NCBI RefSeq assembly: GCF_900107395.1
Contig: NZ_FNPW01000001.1
Coordinates: 1-57,156 of the forward strand
Source: Pseudomonas sp. NFIX28
Lineage (GTDB): Bacteria > Pseudomonadota > Gammaproteobacteria > Pseudomonadales > Pseudomonadaceae
Length of the DNA stretch: 57,156 nucleotides
Reading direction: 5' to 3'
The notes under the pieces were generated by a model, which searched no databases, was not told where the DNA came from, and saw only the letters and a program-made list of their open reading frames with translations. This document shows, piece after piece, positions 7,276 to 16,732 of this stretch. Each line of letters starts with the position of its first letter. Positions within the stretch are counted from its first letter, which is position 1. The position numbers and the translations under genes were made by a program.

Positions 7276-9500
7276 TAGTTCTGCAGGATCTTCTGGCCTT
7301 TGACGACGACGTTCCTGTTGGCCTTGATGTTGATGGCGCCGGAGCCGTCGATGGTGATGTCCTTGCCGCGAATCATGATGGTGCCGTCCTTCTTCATGGT
7401 GATGCTGGCCGCGCCCGTGGTCAGGGTGATGGAGTCGCCGGCGGTGAGGGAGAAGTTCTTGCCGACGTCCAGGCTGTCGTCCTGCTGGATGTTGGTGGTG
7501 CGGTTCTGGGTGACGTCGCGGGATTCGTTCTGGCCGATCTGGGTGCTCTGGTTGCCGTTGATCTCGATACCTTCGTTGCCCTTGACCGTTTCGTTGCGGT
7601 TGCCGGTGATGTCGATGGTCTCGTTGCCGCCCACGTCCTCGGTGCGGTTGCTGACGATGGTGATGGTTTCGTTGGCACCGACCTTTTCCGTGCGGTCCGC
7701 GCCTATGGTGATGGTCTCGTTGTTGCCCACGTCCTCGGTGCGGTTGGCGCCGATGGTGATTTTCTCGTCGCTGCCGACATCTTCGGTACGGTTCACGCCG
7801 ATGGAGATGGTCTCGTTATTGCCGACCTTTTCCTTGCGATCCACGCCGATGGTGATGGTTTCGTTGTTATCGACGGTTTCGGTGCGGTCGTGTTTGACGT
7901 GCACGGTTTCGTCGTTGTCGATGGTCTTGCTGCGGTCGTGGCCGACCCAGTGGGTCTCGTCGTTCTCGACCTCGATGTCCTGGTTCTTCTCGGCGTGGAT
8001 GAACAACTGCTCCGCGCCTTTCTTGTCCTCCATGCGGATTTCATTGAAGTTGGCGGGCGAACCCTCCTTGCTCGAGCGGCTTTTCACCCCGCTCTGGGTG
8101 GCATTGGCCGGCAGTTCGTAGGGCACGGTCTGTTCGGCGTTATAGACGCGGCCGGTGATGATCGGGCGGTCCGGGTCGCCTTCGAGGAAACCGACTATCA
8201 CTTCCTGGCCGATCCGCGGGATCTGCACCGACCCCCAGTTCTTGCCGGCCCAGGCCTGTGACACGCGCATCCAGCAGGAGCTGTTCTCGTTGGATTGGTC
8301 GTGGCGATCCCAATAGAAATGCACCTTGACCCGGCCATACTGGTCGGTCCAGATCTCCTCGCCAGCGGGGCCCACCACCCTGGCGGTCTGCGGCCCGCGG
8401 ACAATCGGCAGGGGCGTCAGGGGCAGGGGGCGGAAGGCCTGGCTGGCATCCATGCAGTCCAGCTCGCTGGTGAACTGCTCGGCCAGGTCCAGTTGCCCGC
8501 TTTCATAAAGCTCCTGGCGGATCTGATAGCGGGCGACCACCACCAGGTATTCGCGATTCTGGTCGGCGCGCTCGTAGCCGGTCAGCTTGAACAGATGCCC
8601 GCAGCCCAGGCCACGCGCCCGACCGCGCAACTGCACGCGCTCGAACTGGCTGTGAATGGCCTGGATACGGGTGCGTGCGTAATGCTCGCCATCCTTGCTC
8701 TGGACGTATTCGCCCGGGTAGTCGTAGAGCGGATGGTCGCCGTTGCTGTGGCTGCGCGACACGCTGGAGCGCACTTCGAGGCTGGCGCCGGGGCGCTGGA
8801 AGTCGTAGTCGTTCAACGCCAGCGAGCCCGGCTGGACTTCCCGCGCCAGTTGCCAGTCGTAGAAGTGGTCGCGCTCGCGCATCTGCTGATCGGGCGGGTA
8901 GAAGGGCACCGAGGCGTAGTCGGCCACCGTCGAGTGGGCGCCGTAGGCGTCGGCCAGCACCAGGACATGCCGCGCTTTCTCATGGCGGAAGTAGTAGTAG
9001 ATGCCTTCCTGCTCCATCAGCCGGCTGAGGAAGTCGAAGCTGGTTTCGCGGTATTGCACGCAGTATTCCCACTCGCGGTAAGTGCCGCTCAGGTTGTCTT
9101 CGAAATCGGAGAAACCGAGGTCGCGGAACACCTGCTTGATGATGTCCGGCACCGTCTTGTTCTGGAAAATCCGGCAGTCCGAGGTGCGCGTGAGCAGCCA
9201 GAACCAGGGCCGCAGGCTGACCCGATAACCGGCGAACTGGCCGTGGCCGGTCAGTTGCCGGCAGCCGCAGGCAATGCCATGGAAATAGCGTTTGCCGCCG
9301 CCGTGCAGCTCCAGGGTCAGGCCCATCGGCTTGCCCAGCAACTGGTCGAACTTGATCGCCCGGTCTTCGGACGTGAGGTCCAGTTCGTAATGGAACAACC
9401 GCCCCAGCTCCTCGCTGCCTTCCATGCCCTGCAGCAGCAGGACCTCGCCGCCGAGGGGGCTGTCGACCTGCACCAGGCGGGTGCTTTGCGTGATTGCCAT
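7275..9500 (-). CDS. vgrG: VgrG spike protein (TssI)
   Basis: 741 aa. Residues about 1-370 are the gp27-like hub (DSPLGGEVLLLQGMEG-SEEL, ETSFDFLSRLMEQEGIYYYF). Residues about 390-470 are the gp5 OB-fold (YGRVKVHFYWDRHDQSNENS, WMRVSQAWAGKNWG, PRIGQEVIVGFLEGDPDRPI). After this comes a needle of about ten 16-residue repeats of the form VGNNETITIGVDRxEK, then a DUF2345-like end (SLTAGDSITLTTG, KDGTIMIRGKDITIDGSG). There is no added enzymatic domain, so it is a structural spike that should carry the PAAR-like nuclease encoded downstream. It lies 30 nt after clpV, as in the H1 cluster. Confidence 0.97.
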   Translation of the reverse strand: MAITQSTRLVQVDSPLGGEVLLLQGMEGSEELGRLFHYELDLTSEDRAIKFDQLLGKPMGLTLELHGGGKRYFHGIACGCRQLTGHGQFAGYRVSLRPWFWLLTRTSDCRIFQNKTVPDIIKQVFRDLGFSDFEDNLSGTYREWEYCVQYRETSFDFLSRLMEQEGIYYYFRHEKARHVLVLADAYGAHSTVADYASVPFYPPDQQMRERDHFYDWQLAREVQPGSLALNDYDFQRPGASLEVRSSVSRSHSNGDHPLYDYPGEYVQSKDGEHYARTRIQAIHSQFERVQLRGRARGLGCGHLFKLTGYERADQNREYLVVVARYQIRQELYESGQLDLAEQFTSELDCMDASQAFRPLPLTPLPIVRGPQTARVVGPAGEEIWTDQYGRVKVHFYWDRHDQSNENSSCWMRVSQAWAGKNWGSVQIPRIGQEVIVGFLEGDPDRPIITGRVYNAEQTVPYELPANATQSGVKSRSSKEGSPANFNEIRMEDKKGAEQLFIHAEKNQDIEVENDETHWVGHDRSKTIDNDETVHVKHDRTETVDNNETITIGVDRKEKVGNNETISIGVNRTEDVGSDEKITIGANRTEDVGNNETITIGADRTEKVGANETITIVSNRTEDVGGNETIDITGNRNETVKGNEGIEINGNQSTQIGQNESRDVTQNRTTNIQQDDSLDVGKNFSLTAGDSITLTTGAASITMKKDGTIMIRGKDITIDGSGAINIKANRNVVVKGQKILQN
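7485..7971 (-). repeat. 48-bp (16-aa) tandem repeats in the VgrG needle
   Basis: About ten consecutive 16-residue units, e.g. VGNNETISIGVNRTED, VGSDEKITIGANRTED, VGNNETITIGADRTEK, VGANETITIVSNRTED. The positions N-E-T-I and N/D-R are strongly kept while linkers drift. Such units build the triple-stranded beta-helix of the spike; copy number sets needle length. Confidence 0.8.
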
Positions 9501-9530
9501 AAACGGCTTCCTCCGGCTCGCGTTCGGGCG

Positions 9531-12242
9531 TCAGTCGGTATGCGGGTCGAATGCGTAATGCAGCGCATTGTCCCGCTGGCTGATGCGCACGCCCGCCAGC
9601 GGCTTGCCCTCGAGCATGCGGGTGAGAAACTCCCGGCTCATATCCGGCAACAGGGTATTGGTCAGGATGGCGTCGATCATCCGTCCGCCGCTCTCGATCT
9701 CGGTGCAGCGCGAGACGATCAGGTCGACCACGCTGTCGTCGTAGGCGAAGGGCACCTTGTGCCCGCTTTCCACGCGCTGCTTGATCCGTTCCAGTTGCAG
9801 GCGGGTGATGGCCTTGAGCATTTCGTCGCTCAGCGGGTAGTAGGGGACGGTCACCAGGCGCCCGAGCAGGGCCGGCGGGAACACCTGGAGCAACGGCTCG
9901 CGCAGCGCCTTGGCGATGGCATCGGGATCGGGCAGCCGTTGCGGGTCGCGGCACAGGCTGGCGATCATCTCGGTGCCGGCATTGGTGGTGAGCAGGATCA
10001 GGCAGTTCTTGAAATCGATCAGGCGGCCTTCGCCGTCCTCCATCACCCCCTTGTCGAACACCTGGAAGAAGATTTCGTGCACGTCCGGGTGGGCCTTTTC
10101 CACCTCGTCCAGCAACACCACGCTGTAGGGTTTGCGCCGCACCGCCTCGGTCAGCACGCCGCCTTCGCCATAACCGACATAGCCGGGCGGGGCGCCCTTG
10201 AGGGTGGAGACAGTGTGGGCCTCCTGGAACTCGCTCATGTTGATGGTGATGATGTTCTGCTCGCCGCCGTACAGCGCCTCGGCCAGGGCCAGGGCGGTTT
10301 CGGTCTTGCCCACGCCCGAGGTACCGGCGAGGAGGAACACGCCAATCGGCTTGCTGGGGTTGTCCAGCCCGGCGCGCGAGGTCTGGATGCGCTTGGCGAT
10401 CATCGCCAGGGCGTGGTCCTGGCCGATGATGCGTTTTTTCATGTGCTCGTCGAGCCTGAGCACGGTGTCGATTTCGTTACGCGCCATGCGCCCGACCGGA
10501 ATGCCGGTCCAGTCGGCGACCACCGCGGCCACCGCCTGGTAATCCACCGTGGGCAGGATCAACGGGCTTTCGCCCTGCAAGGTGGCGAGGCGGCTTTGCA
10601 GTTCGCCGAGCTTGTCGCGCAATGCCGTGCGTTCGGCTTCAGCCAGGCGCGGCGATGCAGCGCCGGCCTCGCCGCTGGTGTCGTCCAGCGGTTCGGCGGC
10701 GGCGCGCAGGGTGGCGCGGGTCGCCAGCAGTTCATCGACCAGGGCTTTCTCTTCGCTCCAGCGACCTTCCAGGGTCGCCAGGCGTTGGCGTTCCTCGCAG
10801 AGGGCCGCCTCGACCTCCTGCTGGCGAGTGCCGATGGCGATGCCAATGGCCTGCTCGCGGCCGATGATCGCCAGCTCGGTGCTCAGCGCCTCGATGCGTC
10901 GGCGGCTGTCGTCCACTTGCGCCGGTACCGCATGCAGGCTGATGGCGACCCGCGCGCAGGCGGTGTCGAGCAGGCTCACCGATTTGTCCGGCAACTGCCG
11001 GGCCGGAATATAACGGTGCGACAGCTTGACCGAGGCCTCCAGCGCCTCGTCGAGGATCTGCACCTTGTGGTGCTGCTCCATGGTCGAGGCAACGCCGCGC
11101 ATCATCAGGATCGCCTTGGCCTCGGACGGCTCGTCGACCTGCACCACCTGGAAGCGCCGGGTCAGGGCCGGGTCCTTCTCGATGTGCTTTTTGTATTCGG
11201 CCCAGGTGGTTGCCGCCACGGTGCGCAGGGTGCCACGGGCCAGGGCCGGCTTGAGCAGGTTGGCGGCATCGCCGGTACCGGCCGCGCCGCCGGCGCCGAC
11301 CAGGGTATGGGCCTCGTCGATAAACAGGATGATCGGCCTGGGCGAGGCCTGCACATCCTCGATGACCTGGCGCAGGCGCTGCTCGAACTCGCCCTTCATG
11401 CTCGCGCCGGCTTGCAGCAGGCCGACGTCCAGGGTGCGCAGTTCGACGTCCTTGAGGCTCGGCGGCACGTCGCCGGCGACGATACGCAGGGCGAAGCCCT
11501 CGACCACCGCGGTCTTGCCGACCCCGGCTTCGCCAGTGAGGATGGGGTTGTTCTGCCGGCGGCGCATGAGGATGTCGACCAGTTGGCGAATCTCCTCGTC
11601 GCGCCCGACTATCGGGTCGAGTTTGCCGCTGCGGGCCTGTTCGGTGAGGTCGACGGTAAAGCGCTTGAGCGCCTCCTGCTTGCCCAGCGCGCTGGGCGCC
11701 AGGGCGCCGCTCGCTTCGCCCGGCGCGGCGGTGGCGTTGAAACCGTCACTGGCGGCCAGGCCGTTTTCCGGCGAGTCGCCGAGGTATTCGTCGAAGCGCT
11801 CGATCAGGTGCTCTACCTTGATCTTGTCGAACTCGCGGGAGATGGCCGAGAGGGCGTGGCGCAGGCTCGGTGTCTTGAGCATGCCGACAATCAGATAGGC
11901 ACTGCGCACCTGGCTCTCGCCGAACAGCAAACTGCCATAGACCCAGCCGCGCTCCGCGGCTTCCTCGACCTGCAAGGACAAGTCAGTGATCGAGGTCGAA
12001 CCACGCGGCAGGCGGTCCAGGGCGTCGGTGATATCCCTGGACAGGCGCGCCGGGTCGAGGCTGAACTGGCGGACCAGGCGATGCAAATCAGAGTCCTGCA
12101 ATTGCAGGAGCTGATGCAGCCAATGCACCAGTTCCACATAGGGGTTGCCGCGCAGTTTGCAGAACACGGTGGCGGCTTCGATGGCCTTGTAGGTCGGGCT
12201 GTTCAACTTGCCGAACAGCGCGGCGCGGCTGATCTCACTCAT
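9531..12242 (-). CDS. clpV: ClpV/TssH AAA+ ATPase, T6SS sheath recycling
   Basis: 903 aa. An N-terminal Clp repeat domain (1-160, SRAALFGKLNSPTYKAIEAA) is followed by AAA1 with Walker A GEAGVGKT (about 233-241) and Walker B IILFIDEAHTLVGAG, a middle coiled-coil region (about 440-540), and AAA2 with Walker A GTSGVGKT (about 635-645) and VVLLDEVEKAHPDVHEIFFQ. Domain order and length are those of ClpV1. It extracts and unfolds contracted TssBC sheath. The ATG at 12242 is preferred over the in-frame upstream ATG at 12308 because MSEISRAALFGKLN is the family start; this gives an 8-nt overlap with tssG. Confidence 0.97.
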   Translation of the reverse strand: MSEISRAALFGKLNSPTYKAIEAATVFCKLRGNPYVELVHWLHQLLQLQDSDLHRLVRQFSLDPARLSRDITDALDRLPRGSTSITDLSLQVEEAAERGWVYGSLLFGESQVRSAYLIVGMLKTPSLRHALSAISREFDKIKVEHLIERFDEYLGDSPENGLAASDGFNATAAPGEASGALAPSALGKQEALKRFTVDLTEQARSGKLDPIVGRDEEIRQLVDILMRRRQNNPILTGEAGVGKTAVVEGFALRIVAGDVPPSLKDVELRTLDVGLLQAGASMKGEFEQRLRQVIEDVQASPRPIILFIDEAHTLVGAGGAAGTGDAANLLKPALARGTLRTVAATTWAEYKKHIEKDPALTRRFQVVQVDEPSEAKAILMMRGVASTMEQHHKVQILDEALEASVKLSHRYIPARQLPDKSVSLLDTACARVAISLHAVPAQVDDSRRRIEALSTELAIIGREQAIGIAIGTRQQEVEAALCEERQRLATLEGRWSEEKALVDELLATRATLRAAAEPLDDTSGEAGAASPRLAEAERTALRDKLGELQSRLATLQGESPLILPTVDYQAVAAVVADWTGIPVGRMARNEIDTVLRLDEHMKKRIIGQDHALAMIAKRIQTSRAGLDNPSKPIGVFLLAGTSGVGKTETALALAEALYGGEQNIITINMSEFQEAHTVSTLKGAPPGYVGYGEGGVLTEAVRRKPYSVVLLDEVEKAHPDVHEIFFQVFDKGVMEDGEGRLIDFKNCLILLTTNAGTEMIASLCRDPQRLPDPDAIAKALREPLLQVFPPALLGRLVTVPYYPLSDEMLKAITRLQLERIKQRVESGHKVPFAYDDSVVDLIVSRCTEIESGGRMIDAILTNTLLPDMSREFLTRMLEGKPLAGVRISQRDNALHYAFDPHTD

Positions 12243-13269
12243 GATCGCTGCTCCTTGAGGGGGTGGTATGGCTGGCGTATTCGCGGGCCAGCAGCAGGTC
12301 GCCGGCATCCGTCGGCGGGCTGCCGAGCCAGGTGTCGAAGCCCAGGCGGGTCTGGCCGTCGAGATCGATGCGCGGCACTTCCTGGTGCCGCAGCAGCAGA
12401 TTGACTTCCCAATCCAGCTCCTCGCCCTGGTACTCGGCGACCCAGGCGGCCAGTTCGCCGAAGCTTTCCTGGCCGGGCAGCAGGCGGCGGTATTGCTCCA
12501 GGCTCAAAGGCCCCAGGCGGATGCGGAATTTATGCTGGCGATCCCAGACGTGGGTGCCCAGGCTCAGGTCGCTGCCGAGCGAGCAGAGCGCCACGCCCAG
12601 CTGGCTGCGCTGCGGCAACTCCAGCCACTGGCCGACGTATTCCTCGATGCTCACCGGCACGCCGAAATAGTCTTCCAGGATCGCGCGCAAGCCGTCCGGG
12701 TAGCGGGTTTGCGCCGCCAGGTGGCCGGTGAAGTGGTAGCGCGCCGAGTCGGCGATCGGGCCCTGGCCGAGCAGGCTGCTCATGCCCCGCCCGGACAGCG
12801 CGGCCAGGCGCATCGACCAGTAGTCGTGGTCGGGGCGGTCATGGCTGACGGTCGGCCGCGCCTCGGCCCAGGCGCGGTAGAACAGGCATAACAGGCGGTG
12901 ATTGAACACGTCGAGAAAGCGCGTGAAGCTGGCGTCGTCGTTGTTGCGCTGGCGATCGCGGGCGTATTCGGTCAGGTGCAGCGGCAGCGGGCCATTGGGC
13001 CCGGTGAGGCCGAAGAAGAACTGCTCGATGCGCGGCGCGGCGCCCTCGGGGCCGGTCTCGATGCTGGCCAGGGTCGAGGGGGCGAAGCCGCAGTCGGGTT
13101 TCTGCCCCAGGCGCAGCGGGTCGTCGTGCAAGCGCAAGGAGTGGCCGATGCGCGGCCAGTCGCTGGCCTCGCACTCGATGCGCCGTAGCGCCTGGAAGAA
13201 GTCGTAGGCCCAGGGCTCGTCGGTCATCCGCTCGATGCTGTGCAGCGGTTTCAGAGGTTCGGTCGACAT
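12235..13269 (-). CDS. tssG: T6SS baseplate protein TssG
   Basis: 344 aa, DUF1305/VasB family. Landmarks are PWAYDFFQALRRIECEASDW, FFGLTGPNGPLPLHLTEYAR, FLDVFNHRLLCLFYRAWAEA and a C-terminal GLDTWL-like tail (RLGFDTWLG). Part of the TssEFGK wedge of the baseplate. The start at 13269 ([15 protein letters not shown]) overlaps the tssF end by 19 nt; an in-frame ATG six codons upstream (13287) is an alternative. The long upstream extension of the open frame lies inside tssF and is not coding. Confidence 0.93.
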   Translation of the reverse strand: MSTEPLKPLHSIERMTDEPWAYDFFQALRRIECEASDWPRIGHSLRLHDDPLRLGQKPDCGFAPSTLASIETGPEGAAPRIEQFFFGLTGPNGPLPLHLTEYARDRQRNNDDASFTRFLDVFNHRLLCLFYRAWAEARPTVSHDRPDHDYWSMRLAALSGRGMSSLLGQGPIADSARYHFTGHLAAQTRYPDGLRAILEDYFGVPVSIEEYVGQWLELPQRSQLGVALCSLGSDLSLGTHVWDRQHKFRIRLGPLSLEQYRRLLPGQESFGELAAWVAEYQGEELDWEVNLLLRHQEVPRIDLDGQTRLGFDTWLGSPPTDAGDLLLAREYASHTTPSRSSDHE

Positions 13270-15110
13270 CCGGGGTGCGCCTGCCATCGCATGATTTCGC
13301 CGCGCTCGGTGGTGCGCAGTACGGTTTCGGTGAAGCTGTTGATCGACACGTAACGGGCCAGGAAGCGCTCGAACACCGCGCCCAGCAGGTACACGCCGGT
13401 GCCGCGGAAGGCGTTTTCGTCGAACTCCATGCTGATCTCCAGGCCACGGCCAAACACGATCGGTCCCGGCATCGGCAACCGGCGGGTGCAGGGCGTGCTG
13501 CGCACCTGGCGCAGGCCTTCGATTTGCAACTGCAGCGCCGAATCGCCGGGGTCGCCGTACAGGCGCAGCAATTCGCGCAGCGCCGCGGCCCCCTGGCCCT
13601 GTTCGCTCAGCGACAGGTAGTTCAGCGACAGCTGGCTGATCAGCCGCCAGGCGCTGGCATCGTGCGCGCGGCTCGGCCGCGGCCGGCTTGGCCCGGCCAG
13701 GCAGCGCACGGCCAGCACCGGGGCGCTGTCTTCCAGGGTGAAATCGCTTTTGCCCGTCCCCACCGGCATCAGCAGCGGCAGGTCGCGGTTGGTGCACAGG
13801 GCGCCGAGACCGAGCTGGCGCAAGTCGTGGCGATAGGGCGCCTGGTTGACATCCACCAGCGAGACGAAGGTTTCGCTGCCGATATAGGTCGAGCGTGGCC
13901 CGCGTCGCCGTTGCTGGCTGGACAGGCGACGCGGCTCGCGGCGGAGGATGTAGTAGGCCTGCTCGCGGCCATAACGCAGCGGGTCGCGGATCGCATAGAA
14001 CGGCTGGAACGGCTGCTCGGGGCCGCTGCCATGGCCGGTGACCTGGGTCAGGGAATGGATCTCGAAATCCAGCGGCCGGGTGCGGTCGGCGATCACCTGG
14101 TGCTCATGCACCCGCTCGCTCAGGTGAATGCGATCGGTGCGGCGTGGAAACAGGTTCACCGCCGGGGTGCAGAAGGGCAAGAACTGGGCCGCCGATACCG
14201 TGCCTTCCAGGGTGCTGTCGAGGCGATCGAACAGCACCACCAACTCCAGTTCCTGGCTGGTGCAGCGCTGCACACCGGCGCTCAGGCCGGTGAAGTCGAC
14301 GAACAAAAAACGATTGGGCAGGGCGAAATATTCCTGCAGCAGGCGATACCCCTGGAAGGCCCGGGGCACCACGGGTAGCACCGCGTCCTGATCGTCGAAG
14401 CCGCGGGGTTTGAGGCTCTCCACGGGCAAGCGCTCGACCCAGTCGCCATCGACGCTCTTGATAAACACCGCGCAGGCGTTGCCGAGCAACTGCTCGTACA
14501 GACGAAAAGGTTGTTCGTCGGCGCCATTGAGGTAGAGCGGCAGGCTGTCCAGCGCCAGGGCGTTGAACGGCAACCCGGCACCACAGCGCAAGCGCAGGCG
14601 CAGCCCGGCCTTGGCCCTGGGTTCGCTGGCGGCCAGTTGGCCGAGGGTCGCGGCTGGGTTGCCGAAGTATTCGGCATGGCCGACCTGCAACGGCCACAGC
14701 GTCACGGCATGGGCGCTACGGTATTCGCAGGCGGTCTGCTCGCCATGGCCGAGCTGGCCGCGCAGGGCGGCCTGGCGTTCGACCGTGAAGCCGCTGGTCA
14801 GTGAGCCCTCGTTGGGGTCGGCGAGCAGTTGAACCACCACCACCGAAGGCGTCGGCGCCAGGTAGTGGGGGTAGGCGATTTCCAGCAGATTGTGGGTGAA
14901 GGTCGGGTACTCGGCGTCCAGCTTCAGGTGGACCCGCGCGCTCAGGTAGGCGAAGCCCTCCAGCAGGCGCTCGACATAAGGGTCGGCGCATTCGATGCCG
15001 GACAGGGTCAGGCGGCTGGCGATCTTGGGGAACTCATGGGCGAACTCGGCGGCGCTCTCGCGGATATGCTGCAGCTCCTGGTTGTAATACTCGAGCATGC
15101 GCGGGTTCAT
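13251..15110 (-). CDS. tssF: T6SS baseplate protein TssF
   Basis: 619 aa, DUF879/VasA family. It begins [20 protein letters not shown] and continues [39 protein letters not shown], the diagnostic TssF N-terminus. Core strands and a C-terminal [12 protein letters not shown]...[20 protein letters not shown] motif close to the end are also typical. It forms the baseplate wedge with TssE and TssG. The start at 15110 overlaps the tssE stop (ATGA), indicating coupling; the upstream in-frame extension to 15212 overlaps tssE and lacks family similarity. Confidence 0.95.
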   Translation of the reverse strand: MNPRMLEYYNQELQHIRESAAEFAHEFPKIASRLTLSGIECADPYVERLLEGFAYLSARVHLKLDAEYPTFTHNLLEIAYPHYLAPTPSVVVVQLLADPNEGSLTSGFTVERQAALRGQLGHGEQTACEYRSAHAVTLWPLQVGHAEYFGNPAATLGQLAASEPRAKAGLRLRLRCGAGLPFNALALDSLPLYLNGADEQPFRLYEQLLGNACAVFIKSVDGDWVERLPVESLKPRGFDDQDAVLPVVPRAFQGYRLLQEYFALPNRFLFVDFTGLSAGVQRCTSQELELVVLFDRLDSTLEGTVSAAQFLPFCTPAVNLFPRRTDRIHLSERVHEHQVIADRTRPLDFEIHSLTQVTGHGSGPEQPFQPFYAIRDPLRYGREQAYYILRREPRRLSSQQRRRGPRSTYIGSETFVSLVDVNQAPYRHDLRQLGLGALCTNRDLPLLMPVGTGKSDFTLEDSAPVLAVRCLAGPSRPRPSRAHDASAWRLISQLSLNYLSLSEQGQGAAALRELLRLYGDPGDSALQLQIEGLRQVRSTPCTRRLPMPGPIVFGRGLEISMEFDENAFRGTGVYLLGAVFERFLARYVSINSFTETVLRTTERGEIMRWQAHPGCRPNL

Positions 15111-15622
15111 TGGCGTCTCCTGACGGGTTCGGCCGGCGTCACCTTGACGTGCCCGGTTTCCAGGTCCAGGGCGGTGCTGAGCAGCAAGCGCAGGGGCACC
15201 GGCTCGGCCCACAGATCGCCCTCGATCTCGAAGCTCAGGGCGTTGTGACTCATGTCATTGCCGTCGAGTCGCGCGCGAACCTTCAACGAGCCTTTGAGGA
15301 TGCGCGGCTCGAAGGTGGCGATGGTGTCGCTGAACAAGGCTTCGATGGCCTGTACATCGACACTCGAGGCGGTATGTCCGGCCAGGGGCGGCAGGCCGAA
15401 ATTCAGCACCGAGTTGCCCGCCGGCATCTGCGCGGCCTGCTCCGGATCGAACAGCACGCAGGTGTTGAACAGCCAGGCCAGATCGCGCAGCACGCAAGCT
15501 TTCAGCTGGGTCAGCGACATGACGCGGCGCTCGGCGGCTTCTTTCGGGTTGTGCGGATCATCGTCGGTCAGGCGATCGAGCAACGAGGGTTGCAGGCGTT
15601 CTTGCAGGGTCAGCTCGGCCAT
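15107..15622 (-). CDS. tssE: T6SS baseplate protein TssE (gp25-like)
   Basis: 171 aa, GPW/gp25 family. Landmarks are [18 protein letters not shown] near the N-terminus, [12 protein letters not shown] and [13 protein letters not shown] in the middle and [20 protein letters not shown] at the end. It connects the sheath base to the baseplate wedge. The start lies 2 nt after the stop of the 33-codon small ORF, so the two are probably translated together. In the H1 order tagJ stands before tssE; here it does not. Confidence 0.93.
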   Translation of the reverse strand: MAELTLQERLQPSLLDRLTDDDPHNPKEAAERRVMSLTQLKACVLRDLAWLFNTCVLFDPEQAAQMPAGNSVLNFGLPPLAGHTASSVDVQAIEALFSDTIATFEPRILKGSLKVRARLDGNDMSHNALSFEIEGDLWAEPVPLRLLLSTALDLETGHVKVTPAEPVRRRQ

Positions 15623-15624
15623 CT

Positions 15625-15726
15625 TCAGTTATCCCTGTCGGCGCAGCCGAGGCTGCGCAGTTGATCCCGCAGGGCCCGGAAGGCGCCGCCCAACTGACCT
15701 GCAGACATCGGCTGTTCGGCGTTCAT
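15625..15726 (-). CDS. Small ORF (33 aa) between the amidase immunity gene and tssE
   Basis: Encodes a basic-acidic helix-forming peptide starting [20 protein letters not shown] and ending in CADRDN. The start is supported by a strong Shine-Dalgarno (AAGGAG, 6 nt upstream), and the stop lies 2 nt before the tssE ATG, so it has operon-grade spacing on both sides. A longer in-frame reading (to 15831) would overlap the lipoprotein gene and lacks such a site. I do not recognise it. It could be a leader peptide coupling tssE translation, a remnant of tagJ, or a small T6SS partner peptide. Confidence 0.45.
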   Translation of the reverse strand: MNAEQPMSAGQLGGAFRALRDQLRSLGCADRDN

Positions 15727-15785
15727 GGCCATCTCCTTATTCGCAGGTTTAGTTCGCAGGCTTCGAGCCGAGCCCTGGCGTGCGG

Positions 15786-16229
15786 TCAAGCGTCGGGTTC
15801 GAACAGGCCGATAAACATTTTCTCGTCCCACTGGAAGGGCGGGCAGGCCGTCACCCGGCTCACCGCCGACGAGGCTTCCAGAGTCTGGTCGGAGCCGCTG
15901 CGTATCGCCTGGATCTCGGTGCGGCAGTCCCGACTGGGCGAGGGCAAGTGCTCGCTGCTTTCCACCAATATCACCTGGCGTGTCCCCACCTGCCTGGTGC
16001 GCAGGGTGCCGCTGGGGTCACGGTGGAACTGGCAAGGCCATTTCAGGCTCAGGTCGATGCCGGGCTGCTGCGGGACCAGCACGCGACAGTTGCCATTGCG
16101 CTCTTCCAGCAGCAGGTCCCGGGCCAGGAAGCGCGCCTGGGTGGCGTTATCGGCCGGGTTCTGCGCGCAGGCGGGCAAAATCAAACCCGCCAGGCCTGCG
16201 ACGATAAGGCGAAGCAGGCGCTGACTCAT
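15786..16229 (-). CDS. Lipoprotein, putative immunity protein to the Tae4-like amidase
   Basis: 147 aa. The N-terminus is a lipoprotein signal: MSQRLLRLIVAGLAGLILPA then Cys21 (lipobox LPAC); Ala at +2 argues for the outer membrane. The mature part has four cysteines (for example NGNCRVL, KWPCQF, SRDCRTE, VTACPPF) that could form two disulfides, suited to the periplasm. Its ATG overlaps the amidase stop (ATGA), the classical toxin-immunity arrangement. I do not see the helical pattern of the Rap1a/Tai4 family, so the immunity role is from position and localisation only. Confidence 0.65.
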   Translation of the reverse strand: MSQRLLRLIVAGLAGLILPACAQNPADNATQARFLARDLLLEERNGNCRVLVPQQPGIDLSLKWPCQFHRDPSGTLRTRQVGTRQVILVESSEHLPSPSRDCRTEIQAIRSGSDQTLEASSAVSRVTACPPFQWDEKMFIGLFEPDA

Positions 16230-16657
16230 GACAGCTCCCAGAACCACACCTGGGCGGAGTGGTTGGCCGGGTCGTCGTAGGTCTTGGTGAAACCGCGGCT
16301 CCACAGGTCGATATGATCGCCGACCGCGCGACTCTCGCCACTGCGGGTAAAGCAATCCTTGAAAAAAATGATCCCGTTCTTCTCATTGAGCTGCAGCTTG
16401 GCCTTGGCCGCGTCGGTAAAGATGCTTGGCCGGCCCAGATGCTGTCGCCACAGCCAGTTCGCCAGCGACTCGGCGCCGCGGGCGTGGCCGTGGCTGCAGC
16501 GCGGCTCCGAATAGGTGTGGCCATCCACAAGGATGCTTCGCTCGGCGTTGAGCGTAATGCTCAGGCGGATCGCGCATTGATTTTCCCAACCGCCATCGCA
16601 AGGCTGGCTTTCAGTCGGGTAGTTGTTCCACAGATTGATGAACGCGGGTCTGGCCAT
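16226..16657 (-). CDS. Type VI amidase effector, Tae4-like
   Basis: 143 aa. NQCAIRLSITLN (Cys about residue 28) and VGDHIDLWSRG (His about 115) match the Cys-His signature of Tae4 peptidoglycan amidases (NlpC/P60-like; consensus C-P/A-IRxS and G-H-V/I-xLW). The N-terminal RPAF..LWNNYP also fits. No signal peptide, as expected for cargo delivered by Hcp. It should cleave peptide cross-links in the recipient periplasm. It follows hcp directly and sits where tagJ is in the H1 cluster. The second of two adjacent ATGs is chosen because AGGAGG is 7 nt upstream of it. Confidence 0.8.
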   Translation of the reverse strand: MARPAFINLWNNYPTESQPCDGGWENQCAIRLSITLNAERSILVDGHTYSEPRCSHGHARGAESLANWLWRQHLGRPSIFTDAAKAKLQLNEKNGIIFFKDCFTRSGESRAVGDHIDLWSRGFTKTYDDPANHSAQVWFWELS

Positions 16658-16732
16658 CATCGAACCTCCTGTTGCGCCGTGGCCCCTGGTACAAGCCGAG
16701 CACCCTGCGGCAGGGCTGCAGGGTGGCTGGCG

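Noticed and set aside
8295..12404. 1369-codon plus-strand frame opposite vgrG and clpV
   Set aside because: It crosses two well-supported minus-strand genes and their intergenic gap; antisense shadow of GC-rich coding DNA.
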